DNA of 64,000 bases from Chelonoidis abingdonii (Eukaryota; Chordata; Testudines; Testudinidae): NCBI RefSeq assembly GCF_003597395.2, contig NC_133771.1, forward strand, positions 62,565,685 to 62,629,684. The letters are read 5' to 3'. The notes beneath the pieces are model-generated. The model made no database searches. It was not told where the DNA came from and saw nothing but the letters and a program-made list of their open reading frames with translations. Both the position numbers and the translations under genes were made by a program. Positions 21,881 through 32,799 of this stretch are shown here, piece by piece (within the stretch, counting starts at the first letter, position 1; the number at the start of each line of letters is the position of its first letter).

Positions 21881-24334
21881 AGGGGACAGAAGAGCAGTTA
21901 GCCCTGCAACCATGACAGCCCACTTTAGGGATTTCACACTGTCCTGCTCCACTCTGTCCCCAACATCAACTGTATTGGGCAATCAAGTGGTTGCCATTGG
22001 TTGTAAGGCATACCCAGTAACTTCTGCTGAAGTCCCGCCTTAAGGTTCATGCACTGTATCATTCAGTGTGGACCTTTAATTGCTTATTCTGTACTTGTTA
22101 GGCACACAGGCATGGAACACAGACATCCACTGTGCCTCAGGTAATTTTGCTGAATTGGTAATTCTATAACATGCTTGTAATGTGCTTCTGAAAGTTGCTA
22201 TACAATTACATTAACCAAAATAAATATTTCCACCATAATTTTAAATAATGCAGGAATGTTCCATTTTTTACCACAGTTCTGAAGTATTTAGAGCTCTGAA
22301 ATTCATTAAATAAGTTATATAGGAAATATATTTAAACCAGAGACCTTTAATAAATAATACATAAGAGCAATTTTTGCAAAGGCTGTGCTGACTAGCAGAA
22401 AAGAAATGTTTATGTTTTCTCCATAATGCTGCTTATATGGTATAGGACATGTTTTCAAAATGGCCTTCAATTTTGTGCCCACACTCAGTTATGAGCAAGT
22501 AGTAGAATTTTGACATCTAACTACCTGCAGATCTGATAGATATGTAGGGCCTGATTGTGCTTTCATACTCAAGTTTCCTGATTTACACTAAGAGGAAAAT
22601 TCCACCCACAATTAACCACGGGTACACAATTAAGGACTGGATTAAGGTCTATTTGAAAATTTAGCATCAAGTTATAGTACCAGTCTTCCTCTACCAAAAA
22701 CAAATTAATAAGAAAAAGGAGGCGCTAGAACATTATTTACAAAAATCAGTATTCATATGTAATGTACAAACAACATGAATTCTTTTTCTTCTTTTACTTC
22801 AGTTGAACTCAAACAAGGTCATTTGCTCTCCTCCTGAGATGCACATGAATAAATAAATGCCTCTTTTGCTGTGTGCATTGTACTTTCACAGTATGAATCA
22901 AATACTTGCAATATATTCAGACCAGAGTGACACTCAAAGTTATTTGGTGTGTGTTAGAGAGCAGAGACATTTTCTCTTGAAGACTTCAGCTTCCTTTCAA
23001 CTAAGGTGCAGGAAGGATTCAGGCAATCAGTCATCTCTCCTGATGTTTAAAGGGGAAAAAAACATGGAGCAATAAAAGGCCTCAATTGACTTGTATTTAG
23101 TTCAATATTCCACACTGTCTAATATGCAGATTGTTCTTTTGTTAGCCGCTCATTGTGCTTATTGAGTCCAGTTCTGGTTAGTCAAAAGGATATAGTGGAG
23201 GAAGTACAGTGCTATAATATTTGCTTTCTATTTTGAAGTTAAGCACATGATGGGAGGGAGAGAAGAAGTATGAGACTGGAGTGGTAGTTATGATGAGCTC
23301 ACTCTAATTATTACCCATCAAAGCCATAGTTGTGTGTAACTAGAAATGAAGCACAGAGTGATCTATGACCACTATAGGGGAAAGCTGCTGATAATGAGCA
23401 TTAGGGAATACAAATTGTGTTTGAGGAATAAAAGGCAGACATCTAATCAGCCTGCCTCACTACATGCCTGTGAACATCTCATTAGCTTTTCAAGTGTAAT
23501 TATATGTGGAGATGTATGAATATGGATAAGGAACCATTTTACTTTTAGAAATGCTAAGCAGCAAAGTTTGGGTGTTGAAATGGGGTTCCATATATTGTGA
23601 ATTGCTGAGACTGATCACACTCCTTCTTCCTGTTTCTACATATAAAATTGTGCTGATTAAAACCCTCTGTACTTCAAAACAGATGTCTAATTGCAATTTT
23701 TATGTTAGGCATTCTGCACAACAGCACCGGTTTTATTGTGTTTTTACAAAATGGATCATATATCCCTCTGAACTTTGTCCTTGTTGCTGAGCATAATAGA
23801 TGCCTTTTGCTGATTTAGTGGCTGTAGGCTTTTGTGAAGTGTTTTTCGCATAAAAAATAGGTGCATGTGTCCATAAGAACATCACAGGAGTTATCTGTGT
23901 ATATCATTAATTGCCAAAAATCCTTTGGTATGAACTGCCATTCTGTTTGTTACTATTTCCTTGTCTTGCTTTCCTCTTATACTCAAGAAGAGTGGAACTT
24001 TTTCTTTCTGTTCAATTTAATGTTTCTTTTAAACTGCATCAAATATATCCTGTGCCAGAAAAATCGTGCTCACATTATTCATGCAAAACTACCATTACTA
24101 TTATTATTAATTATTATTTATGCAGCAGTTAAAAGTATGATAGGCACTTTACAGAATGCATACAGATGCCTGAAATAGCTTGCAGTGTAATTTCTGATAT
24201 GCTAAAACAAGTGAGAAAAAACAAATCAGAGAATCAGAGAAAAAAGTTGTTATAAAGAAGATCATACAGTTATTCAGTAACGGTACATGCATGTTTTAAT
24301 GGTGCATGCCTTGCTTGACATCGGTGGTTAAACA
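21881..24334. other. Long AT-rich stretch without recognisable genes
   Basis: Short motif-free frames only. A trace of an ancient repeat tail ('ttattattaattattattta...caggcactttacag'-like) is visible at about 24095-24160. I see no exon, RNA gene or complete mobile element. Confidence 0.35.
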
Positions 24335-24870
24335 TGGGGGAGGCCTTATTTCTTGGAATACAAGGTTAGAGAGGTAATAGATCAGCAGGCTGAAAACAGA
24401 ATGGCTGTTCTAAGTAAAATAGGTAAATGGGTCAATGAGCTAAAAGACAGAATGTCTGAACTAGCTAATTTAAGAGGAAGGAAGACCCAGGGAACCATTT
24501 ACAAAGAATAAGGTAACAATGGAGAAGGTAAGTCTGGAAGATAAAGATGAGGTGAAGAGTAGGTTAAACATGGACAGTCTGTAGACAGAGCATGCAGAAC
24601 AGGGATTGGTTCCTACAAAGTAACCAAGCCAATCCCCAAGTGTGTGATGCAACGTGTAGCAAATGCAATGAGATGTGTAAATGTATATAAAGGAAGAAGG
24701 TTTCTGTGTATATATAAATTTTATATAAATGTATATAAAGGAAGAAGGTTTCTGGATCTGTGATGTACCCTGCAGCCACCCTCTGAGTTTGAGTCTGATC
24801 AACTCAGGATAATGTTGCTGTACTATAAATAAAGAGACCTAAGTGACGAAGTCTGGAGTCAAACTGAATC
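24335..24870 (+). mobile_element. Candidate LTR with duplicated TATA region
   Basis: A G/A-rich 'aaacatgggggagg' precedes it. Inside, 'gtatataaaggaagaaggtttctg' looks like a TATA promoter segment and occurs twice, and 'actataaataaagagacc' near 24823-24842 supplies AATAAA. Promoter-then-polyadenylation order and the following 'tgaatggaaagaatcccaaca' suggest an LTR. Ends are not fixed. Confidence 0.35.
24679..24754 (+). repeat. 48-bp-period tandem duplication
   Basis: A 28-bp segment beginning aaatgtatataaagg and ending gaaggtttctg occurs at 24679-24706 and identically at 24727-24754, separated by 'tgtatatataaattttatat'. Confidence 0.85.
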
Positions 24871-24979
24871 CTTGAGAAGCTGAATGGAAAGAATCCCAAC
24901 AGATGGATTGGTTCTGAAGAATGTTTCACGTGAGCTAGGCAAGCAGGATATGGTCCTATATGAGCAAACAGGTGACTAC

Positions 24980-25893
24980 TGTGACAGATTTTTACACTAT
25001 CCTGAAAAAACATTATGGAATTAAGATAAACTTTACTGAACTAAGTTAAACCTCATTGAATTAGGGTTAATAGCTTTGGGGTACCTTGTATTAAACTGCA
25101 GTTGTGTATGTGGTGTTGTGGCATCGTACGTACTTTCTCTTGTAGGAATGGAGAATGCTAATATAATTCCTCCGTTATTAACACTTTGAAGCCACATTGC
25201 TGGAAAGCTGAGCATATACTAGTTCAATCTGGATTTCCCTGGGACCAATAGACAAAAAAGGATTTTTGGATAAGTAGTCTGGTTTTCAACTGTCTCAGGG
25301 CCTTCTTCCTGATCCAGCAAATGGACAGGACTACTGGTTTCATGCAGAGTGCCAGTCCTTAGGGACAGGTTGGAAGGACTGGCCCTAATGAGGTCCCATA
25401 AGACTGCAGGCTCGTTCTCAGCTGAAGCTGTGATGAACTGGTAACCACCAGGAATCTCCTTGGGTGAGTGGGAGGAGGGGATGAAAGGATTATTCCTTGC
25501 AGAATCCATGTTAGCCTTGGAGTTTCTTCTGGTAAGCTTATTAGCATGTGTGTAGTCTTTTATTGTTTTCATGTTTTATCTGTAATGCTTTTACCTTAAG
25601 ACTAAAGGGGGCTTGCATAGGAATTGCTGTGTGCTAACTTATATCTGTAGCAATTACACTTGTTAACTGTCTCTGAAGAGAAAGCAAGCAGGTGTCCTTC
25701 AACAACCTGTCTGTGCTGGGAAATACACAGTGGAGGTAGGGACCTGTGCAGCCTGGAAATACCCTAGTCAAAAGGGAGAGAAGCATATGTATCCACCCAA
25801 CAGAGGCAACAGTGGAGATCTGGAAGTCTGTGATTGGATGTCCCTGCTGGACCACTGAAAGGAAATACAGGTGCAGTTCCCTGAGCTGTGACA
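24980..25893 (+). mobile_element. Candidate solo LTR
   Basis: Begins TGTGACAGATTTT and ends GAGCTGTGACA, flanked by ACTAC (24975-24979) and ACTAT (25894-25898), a 4-of-5 match for a 5-bp target duplication. The start text resembles other turtle LTR repeats I know. No coding sequence adjoins. Confidence 0.5.
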
Positions 25894-26199
25894 ACTATAT
25901 CAAGGTACTCCGATTGTGGTCCATGGATCAGGAGAAACTTTAATTTGTCTTTAAACATTTTTAAAGGGAAGTAGGAGACTATTTTTGAAGGGATTGTGGG
26001 AAAAATATTGGATAATGAAGGAAGAATTTGAGGGAGCTGTTGGAGGTTGCATTCTGTACAAGGTTAGGAAGGAACTTCCACACCTAGTGACCAGACGAGA
26101 AAAAGCACAGCTTCCATCCCGGACACACCACCCGATCCATTGTCGACAGCCAAGTGCTGAGTTATAACGGCCTACGACTACCTAATTCCAACCCGCGCC

Positions 26200-27235
26200 A
26201 TTGTTCCCTCGTCGTTCAATCTGTGAACGGAGAGGGAACAGCCATGGGGCAAGAAGCGCCAGCCCCAAGTCCCAGGAGGCAAGAAGGGAAACGGGAAAAA
26301 CCTACTGGGGCCGCAGGTCTATTCTGGCGGGGAGCATTGCAGCTGCGAGTTTCTAACCAGCAAGCTTACTCAGCCGCTACTCCTTTAACACGCTTGACAG
26401 CGCGCTGATGAAATCAAAGAGCTCCTCCCGCAAGACGCTCTCAGGGAGTTCGTCACCCTTTGGCGAGCGAAGAAGGTCGCACGCACTCCTGCAGGCGGCA
26501 CCGACGCGGCCTACTCTGCCGCCAGACTCTGGCCTCGGGGTTCACGATGCGTTGATCTTCCTGCTGCAGGTCTTGCCTTCCTCCGGAACTCCAACATACA
26601 TCCAGGATTTTCTTCCGTGGAGCCAGGGCCTGTCTCTGATAAGACGACCTGCGGCTGGCAAAAGCCTGAAGATAACAGGTCATTATGGCGGGCTTGGAAT
26701 GCATATTGCCGTGACACAGCGTGACCCTTCAGGCCGCACAACACAACATCGTAGGCCTTTCCCCCCGGCAGACAGAGACAAGACTCTCTTCAGTGCGCCG
26801 CAATAGAAATGGCAAGGCGGCAGACAGTCGAGGTTAACCAGGGGGTCAGGGCCAAGGGGCCTACCAACCTTTTCCGGCTCGAAGGCCCTTCTTTGAGATT
26901 ACACCGAGTCCGGGCTGTACCAGTTTCCTCCTGTGAATCCCTCTCCCCCTTTCTCGGACGCCTCTCGTACTTCTCCCCCGTTGGCGCCGGCTCACTTCAG
27001 CCTTGTGTCCTCCGCAGCGCTTGCAGTTTGGGATACCACTGCAGTTTGCCCGTACCCGCCTTCCCGCGCCCCTCCCTGTCCCTCTCGGGACCCCTCTCAC
27101 GAGCAGATCCTCCTCCAGGAGGTTTGCAAACACTCCTCGACAAAGGTGCCATTTCAGGAGGTTTCCGAAACGAGAAGGGCCAGAGGGTTTCTACTCTCTT
27201 GTTAGTTAAGATTTTCTGTTTTCATTTCTCCGCTA
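26200..27235 (+). pseudogene. DIRS copy 1, gag C-terminal and linker remnant
   Basis: Homologous, segment by segment, to the minus-strand text at 32150-33240. Matching landmarks are 'cgcacgcactcctgcaggcggc', 'ggccgcaggtc', 'agggcctgt', 'ctgataagac', 'gccgcaatagaaatggcaagg' and 'ggacccctctcacgagcagatcc'. The last lies just upstream of the RT region, where family members read 'RDPLTEQI'. Frames shift repeatedly. No domain beyond this alignment can be assigned. Confidence 0.6.
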
Positions 27236-27655
27236 CTTCTTGATTCCCAAGCCAAGGGGAGGTCTGCGACCCATCCTCCCCCTTCCGACCTCCACGGACT
27301 TCACAATATTTTACTTGAAGTTGAAATTCCGCATGGTTTCCTTGGGACCATTATCCCATCTCTGGATCCTGGAGACTGGTATCCGCCCTCGACATGGCCA
27401 AGAACGCCTATTTTTCATGTCGCCATTTTCCCGCGCCCATTTGGATGATTTTTGCGCTTTTCTCATAGGCAGCCGTCTTATCAGTTCACGGTCCTCCCGT
27501 TCGGACCTCTCGGGCGGCCCCGGAGCAGTGTTCACGAACTGCACATGGCCGTAGTCATCGCCTTCCTTCGTTCGCAGCCGGAGTTGCACGTATTCCTTAC
27601 CTTGATGACTGGCTATCAAGGGCCGTCAGCAAGCCAGGTGCTCTCCCACGTCACA
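27236..27655 (+). pseudogene. DIRS copy 1, reverse transcriptase remnant
   Basis: Reverse transcriptase copies the element RNA. In successive frames one reads 'LIPKPRGGLRPIL', then 'KLKFRMVSLG', then 'VLPFG' in the +2 neighbour frame, then 'MAVVIAFLRSQPELHVF'. The catalytic box tac-ctt-gat-gac (YLDD) is intact at 27598-27609, followed by tgg, giving YLDDW. In-frame stops and at least four frame changes are needed to pass through the domain, so no functional enzyme is predicted. Confidence 0.8.
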
Positions 27656-27954
27656 TGATCGCGCCTTTTCGCGGAACCTAGGCTGTTGACTAAACGTGGA
27701 GAAAGTCCATTCTATCCCCTACCGAGGACAGATTTATCGGCGCCGTCCTGGATTCTACCACGGCCAAGGCCGCTCTCCCCTTCGTCCCGATTCCAGGCAT
27801 TGACGGACATCATCCGGGTTACAGTGGCGCACCCTCTAATTCTCTCGCACCTCCTGACGCTCTTGGGCCACATGGCGGCCTGCGTTTCGTGACGGAGCAC
27901 GCCAGGCTCCGGCTCAGACCTCTGCACGTGGCTCATTCCTCAGCTCCGCCTAGC

Positions 27955-28450
27955 CAGGCGACCGTGGATACGTACGTCACAGTACCCACGGACGTCTCTT
28001 CTCCCTCCATGGACTCATGTGGCTGGGGAGTCGTCGTCTTGTGCAGGGCGCCCATTTTCAATCCTCCACAGCCCTCGATGTCCCTCACTAACGGACGCAT
28101 TCGGACTTGGTATGGGGAGCTCACTTGGGCGTTGAGGACGCAAAGGTTCGCTGGTCTTCTCCCGATCTGTTTCTTTACTTCTCCATATCAAGTCCCGAGA
28201 ATTGGAGAGCGGTCACCTTGCTTATCAAGCCTTCCATCGCAGATCCGAGGCGCTGCTGGTCTCGCGTTATTTATAAGACCCAACTACCACAGCGGTGTAC
28301 TAATGTCAACAAGCAGGGCGGGACGAGATTTCCTCTTCTGTGTCGGGACACCATAATGTTGTGGGACTTTGGCATAGCCCATCAGTCCACCTAGTCGCTT
28401 TCCTTTCTCCCCCCCCCCCCCCTGGGCGCACCTCCTGGCGGACATCTCAG
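27955..28450 (+). pseudogene. DIRS copy 1, RNase H remnant
   Basis: 'TVPTDVSSPSMDSCGWGVVVL' (27963-28043) corresponds to the start of a DIRS RNase H ('TDAS..GWGAVV'). Further on, in another frame, 'NVNKQGGTRFPLLCRDTIMLWDFGIAHQ' (about 28303-28388) carries the KQGGT signature. 'LLADI' near 28430 matches the 'N.LAD.LSR' end of the domain. Frame changes separate these blocks. Confidence 0.75.
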
Positions 28451-28499
28451 TCCGGTCTTGTTTCAGCTCCACGAATGGTCCCTTCGCCGGGGTTGCCCT

Positions 28500-28775
28500 T
28501 ACACTTTTCCGCAGGTGGGGGCATCCCCCACATGGGACCTTTTTGATCCTCGCACGAACAGGAAGTGTCCGATGTTCTGCTCCTTTCAAGCCGCGAGCGG
28601 GGCTCCGGTACGCGGATGCCTTCCTGATTCCATGGGGAATGTACCTCTTTTATGCCTTCCCTCCGTTCCCGTTTGATCCTCAGGTCTTCTGAAGGCGCGC
28701 AGGAGACAGGTGCCCCGCTTTGATTCTCATTGCTCCGGGATGGCCACGTCAGCATTGGTTACTCTCTGTCCTGCG
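28500..28775 (+). pseudogene. DIRS copy 1, DAM methyltransferase-like remnant
   Basis: DIRS1-type elements carry a region related to adenine methyltransferases between RNase H and the recombinase. Here 'WDLFDPRTNRKCPMFCS' (from about 28530) matches 'W..PEVDLFATR.N'. 'DSMGNVPLLCLPSVPV' with a shifted frame corresponds to 'W....LYAFPPFPL'. 'IAPGWPR' can be read across 28725-28745. Disrupted. Confidence 0.6.
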
Positions 28776-28929
28776 ACCCTGTCGGTAGTGGACTGTTCCC
28801 CTGCCTCTTCACTGGACCTGATCACCGCCAAACCACGGCCGGCTTTGTTTCACCCGGACCTTCCAGTCCCTGCATCTCTCGGCGTGGCTCCTGCGTGGCT
28901 ACGGGTCGAATTGGCACTGCTCTTCCCCA

Positions 28930-29965
28930 GTGAGGCAAGTACTTCTAGGAGGAATCGAGCCATCTACAGGAGGACGTCGTACCTAGCCAAGTGGAAGCGT
29001 TTTACGTCTGGTGTGTGGGAAAACGCGCTTCCACCCTGCGATGTTTTCCATCCCAATCGTCTTGCGACACCTGTTGGTCGCTCAACAACAGGCCTGGCTA
29101 ATAGCCTCTTCCGGTCACTTGGCGCGCCATCTCCACTTTCACCAAGGGAGCGATGGCCATTCCGTCTTTTCACAACTCCCACTGGGTGACTAGATTCCTC
29201 AACCGGCGGAGCGCCTTTACTCCCAAGTCCGTTATTCCAGCACCTCCTTGGATCCAATGTGTGTTGTCTCGTCTATGTCCCCCCGTTTGAACCGCGTGGC
29301 TACATGTTCCCTCCTCTATTTGTCCTGGAAAAACGGCCTTTCCTGTGTGGCCGTCACATCCGCTAGGCGCCTATCAGAGCTGCGCACACTCGTCGTTGGA
29401 CCCTCACGTACACAGTGTTCCATCGAACAAGGTGCAACCTAGCCCACACCCTGCATTCCTCCAAAGGTTGTCTCGGTCTTCCACGTTAACCAGAGCATTT
29501 CCTTCCCACTGTTACTTTCTTTCCCAACCTCATCCTCATCTCGTAGGGAACAACAAATCACTGCCTAGACGTGCGACGAAGGGCGCTTGCCTTTTATTTA
29601 TAGAAAAGACTAAGCCGTTCTGCAGTCCACTTCAGCTCTTGTCGCATGACCGAGTGCGCGGCTTCAAAGGGTGCCCGCTCCTCTACTGCTGGTCTCCCCT
29701 TCTCAATACTCGAACTCTGCGTACGCTACTGCATAGAAACTATGAATACGACCTAGGTCCAATCTCCACTTCGGGGCGATGTACCTGCGCACATCCAACC
29801 AGCCCCACGCATCGTCAATGGCTGTCCTCGGCAAACGAGTTCCCGTCCAGGTAAATTGCAGAGACGGCACCTGGTCCTCCGTGCACACGTTTTACGATCC
29901 ACTCTCTAGCCGCTGTCCAGCGATGCATCCAGGATTGATGCCGGCCTTCAGTTCTGCTGTGTTGC
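28930..29965 (+). pseudogene. DIRS copy 1, tyrosine recombinase remnant
   Basis: The recombinase integrates the circular DNA copy in place of an integrase. Blocks in order: 'RAIYRRTSYLAKWKRFTSGVWE' (28957-29022, the arm-binding-like N-terminal part); 'CSLLYLSWKNGLSCVAVTSARRLSELRTL' (29302-29388), where SARR.SEL should hold the first catalytic arginine; 'ALAFYLEKTK'-like text around 29585-29620 interrupted by a stop; and 'KRVPVQVNCRDGTWSSVHTFYDPL' (about 29833-29905), the conserved C-terminal stretch ('VPVQEICRA.TWSS.HTF..HY'). The frame changes several times. Confidence 0.75.
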
Positions 29966-30009
29966 GCACTGTGACCCTCTCACTCCGCCCCACCTGCCTA
30001 GGTAAGGCT

Positions 30010-30390
30010 TGGGATATCACTCTACTGACATGGATATGGCACGCACTCGAAGAAGAAAACACGGTTACTCACCTTGTAGCTCTTGTTCTTCGAGATGTGG
30101 TTGCTCACTATCCATTCCACACCCGCCCTCCTTCCCCCTGTCGGAGTAGCCGCAAAGAAGGAAACTGAGGACGGGGCGGGCCGGCAGGGTATATATCACC
30201 CGCCATAGTGGTGCCACTCTAGCGCGCGCGTAGCCCACTGCCGGCCCGCTGGAGTTGCCTAGTGGTAAAAGTTTTACCGACGAGCGTGCACGCGCGGCAG
30301 CGTGCACTACTGGGAGATGGATATTGAGCACACATCTCGAATAGAGAAACGGTAGCAACGCTGTGAGTAACCGTGGTTTTCGCCTTCCTG
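30010..30390 (+). repeat. DIRS copy 1, right terminal repeat region
   Basis: Contains 'cgcactcgaagaagaaaac' and 'gttcttcgagatgtggttgctcac', then a GC-rich stretch 'catagtggtgccactctag' and 'ggcccgctggagttgc'. It ends with an inverted version of the start ('ggatattgagcacacatctcg...gtgagtaaccgtgg'). The middle recurs in the same genomic orientation at 35617-35780. Because copy 2 is inverted, this fits terminal repeats that are inverted relative to each other, a DIRS trait. Confidence 0.7.
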
Positions 30391-30934
30391 TTTTATGCAG
30401 TATGCGTCAGCTAACCAGGGGGCAAAAGATAAAATGGGAGCTCTACCGTACGGGGCCACTCTGTCCTGCCCCTCCCCCGATAAGGGGCATGGCTGGGTCA
30501 GGTGTCCCCAGCCAGCCCATCTGCACTCCTTGGCCCACACTGCCAGGGCTCCAGTGGTGATTTAAAGGGCCCAGGGCCTCCAGCTGCTGCTGCCATGTAA
30601 GCAAGAGCTGGAACCAGGTCCTTTAATCGGCCCTCCAGAACAGCTCTTCGGCGTTGCAAAGGGGAAACAATTTAGAGCACTGCCATGGCAGCAACCTTCC
30701 ATCACTGCCTCTTTGTACCTCCCATTTGCCGCCCTACCGGGTTGTCGCTGCCCCCTTGAGCCTCCCCCTCCCCCGAATTTGGCAACCCGCAGTAGGGACC
30801 CAGCAGGGGCTGCCGATGGGGGCACAAAAGGAGCAGTGATATTAAAGTGCTGACCCGCCAGCATTGCTTTAAGTCAGCAATATGGGCTAGGTATGGCTGC
30901 TACTTAATATTACCAAAATTTAGAGGGTGCTGTA
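30391..30934. other. GC-rich unassigned block between DIRS and Penelope
   Basis: Contains 'ggtgatttaaagggcccagggcc' and several C-rich runs. It reminds me of non-autonomous DNA elements in turtles but lacks visible terminal repeats. No coding evidence. Confidence 0.3.
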
Positions 30935-31988
30935 GTCTGGATCTGTTAAAGCAACAAAGAGTCTGTTGGCACCTTATGAACTTAAACAGCACATATTGCG
31001 CATTCAAGACTTTGTGGAAATACCCACTCATCAGATGGCATGTGGTTGCATTCCAGAGGCCAAGTTAAAATTGCAGGCCAGAATCAGTGCTGGAGATAAC
31101 CAAGGTCAGTTCAATGGGGAAATGAGTGCCCTCGTCTAGCAGTGAGGTGTGATAAACAAGGGAGGACAAAAACTGCCTTTTGGACGTGGCAAGCCCATTC
31201 CACAGTCTTTTTCAATCCTGAAGCTGATTGGTGTCCAAATTGCAAATGAAACTCAGATCAGCAGTTTTCTTTTGACAGTCTGGTCCTGAAGTTTTTTTGC
31301 TGCAGGGATGGCTACCTTTTACATCTGCTACTGTGTGTCCAGGGGAGGTGAAAGTGTTCTCTTACAGGTTTTACTAAAGTAGTTTGCTTCCTATGTCTGA
31401 TCTTTGTGTCCATTTTATCTTTTTACGTAGGGATTGTCCAGTTGGCGATGTACATGCAGAGGGGCATTGCTGGCACATGATGGAATATATTACATTCGTG
31501 GATGTGCAGGTGAATGAACGGTGATTGTGGTTGATCTGTTAGGTCCTGTGATGTCTCATGGTGTAAAATATGTGGGCAGCTTTCCATTCAGGTTTGTTGC
31601 GTGGAATGGTTCCTGAGTTAGAATTACTATGATGCGTGTGTGTGGCTGTTTGGTGAGAATATGCTTAAGGTTTGGCTGGGATGTCTTGTGGGTGAGGACT
31701 GCCTGCTCCCAGCGTGTTTAACAAAGCGATGGGTCATTTTTCAGGATGGTTTGTAGATCCCCGATGATTGCATTCGGGAGCTTTTTAGCTTGGACTGTAG
31801 ATGAATTGGCAGAGGAGTTCTGTTGGTTTCTTTCTTGGGCTTGTTCTGCGCAGGAAGGCTTTCTGCGGTTACATGTCCTGGCTCTGGGTTGTTTCCTTAT
31901 TTCCGCGTGGGGTATTGTAGTTTTGAGAATGCATTGGTGTAAGTTTGTAGGTGTTGGTCTTCTGTCTGAGGGGTTGAGAGCAAATGCA
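30935..31988 (-). mobile_element. Penelope-like retroelement, 3' part
   Basis: Plus-strand text 'tagtctggatctgttaaagcaacaaagagtctgttggcacctta' is the reversed 3' end. Moving right, the minus-strand frames run back through the C-terminal region: text equivalent to 'CKFD..' near 31230; 'gccgatgtacatgcagaggggcattgctggcacatgatgg' at 31440-31485, whose reverse complement encodes the 'CQQCPSA.YIGQT' type GIY-YIG segment in intact relatives; and the linker 'LQTILKNDPSL' (31718-31760). It stops at the 100-N gap after 'gaggggttgagagcaaatgca'. Frameshifts are frequent, so the copy is inactive. The RT part would lie beyond the gap and is not seen. Confidence 0.8.
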
Positions 31989-32088
31989 NNNNNNNNNNNN
32001 NNNNNNNNNNNNNNNNNNNNNNNNNNNNNNNNNNNNNNNNNNNNNNNNNNNNNNNNNNNNNNNNNNNNNNNNNNNNNNNNNNNNNNNN
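31989..32088. other. Assembly gap (exactly 100 N)
   Basis: A 100-N run is the customary placeholder for a gap of unknown size. It joins a Penelope fragment directly to the interior of a DIRS copy. Confidence 0.99.
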
Positions 32089-32099
32089 CCAGTCTCCAG

Positions 32100-32500
32100 A
32101 TCCAGAGATGGGATAATTGGTCCCCAAGGAAACCCATGCGGAATTTCATCTCTCGTCTACTTTTGTTGAGTCCGTGGAGGTCGAGGATGGGTTCGCAGAC
32201 CTCCCTTGGCCTGGGAATTCAGAAGTAGCGGGTGAACCCTCTGCCCTTCTCGTTTTGCGGACCTCTTGAATGGGCACCTTGGCGTGGGTGTTTGCACCTC
32301 CTGAGGGGATCTGCTCCGTGAGGGGGTCCCTGATGCAGGGCGAGGGGGGGTCGCGGACAGGCGGGTCAAGCACAACCTGAGGGTGGTATCCACTGCCGCA
32401 GTGCGGAGGACACCACGGTGTTCTGAGTGAGCCGGCGCCCGCGGGGGGAGTCCGACGAGGCGGCTCCGGAGAAGGGGGAAGGGATCTCCACCGGAGACTG
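32100..32500 (-). pseudogene. DIRS copy 2, start of reverse transcriptase region
   Basis: Minus-strand frames give 'RDPLTEQI' (near 32300-32325), then 'FPGQGRSANPSS' where copy 1 reads 'IPKPRGGLRPIL' (one frame off), then 'MKFRMGFLGDQLSHLW' adjoining the gap. This is the N-terminal end of the RT domain. The catalytic part is lost to the gap. Confidence 0.65.
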
Positions 32501-32799
32501 GACACCGCTACGGGTCTGTATCGTCACATGAGGCTCTCGTCAGCCGGAAGCAGCTTCGTCCCCTCTCGGCCCTGACCCCCCTTGGTTCCCCCCGCATGTC
32601 TGCCGCCTGCCATTTCTATTGCGGCGCCCTGACCGGAGAGCTCTTGTCCTACCTGCTCTGTGCCCGGGGGGAACCAGGCTCCGATGTTGTTCTGTTCGTT
32701 TGCCCGGCCGAGGGTCTACCGCTGTGTGCACGCGGCCTATGCATTCCAGCCGATAATGTACCCCTCTCTACTTCTCTTCCGGCTTTCGCGCGCGGGCTC

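Larger units (their letters stand above)
26090..30390 (+). mobile_element. DIRS-like tyrosine-recombinase retrotransposon, copy 1, 5'-truncated
   Basis: GC-rich 4.3 kb block whose frames, followed through many indels, give reverse transcriptase, RNase H, a methyltransferase-like region and a tyrosine recombinase. That is the DIRS1-type order. It ends in terminal-repeat sequence with the 'ctcgaagaagaa...gttactcaccttgtag...ttcttcgagatgtgg' signature. It aligns in inverted orientation with 32089-33300: for example 'accagcaag.ttactcagccgctac' here and its reverse complement near 33060-33105. The 5' part (gag start and left terminal repeat) is missing relative to copy 2. No uninterrupted long frame survives. 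The exact left boundary is uncertain by about 100 bp. Confidence 0.85.

Noticed and set aside
31718..32228. Frames of 143 and 160 codons across 31989-32088
   Set aside because: They contain about 34 unknown residues from the 100-N gap and join two unrelated elements.
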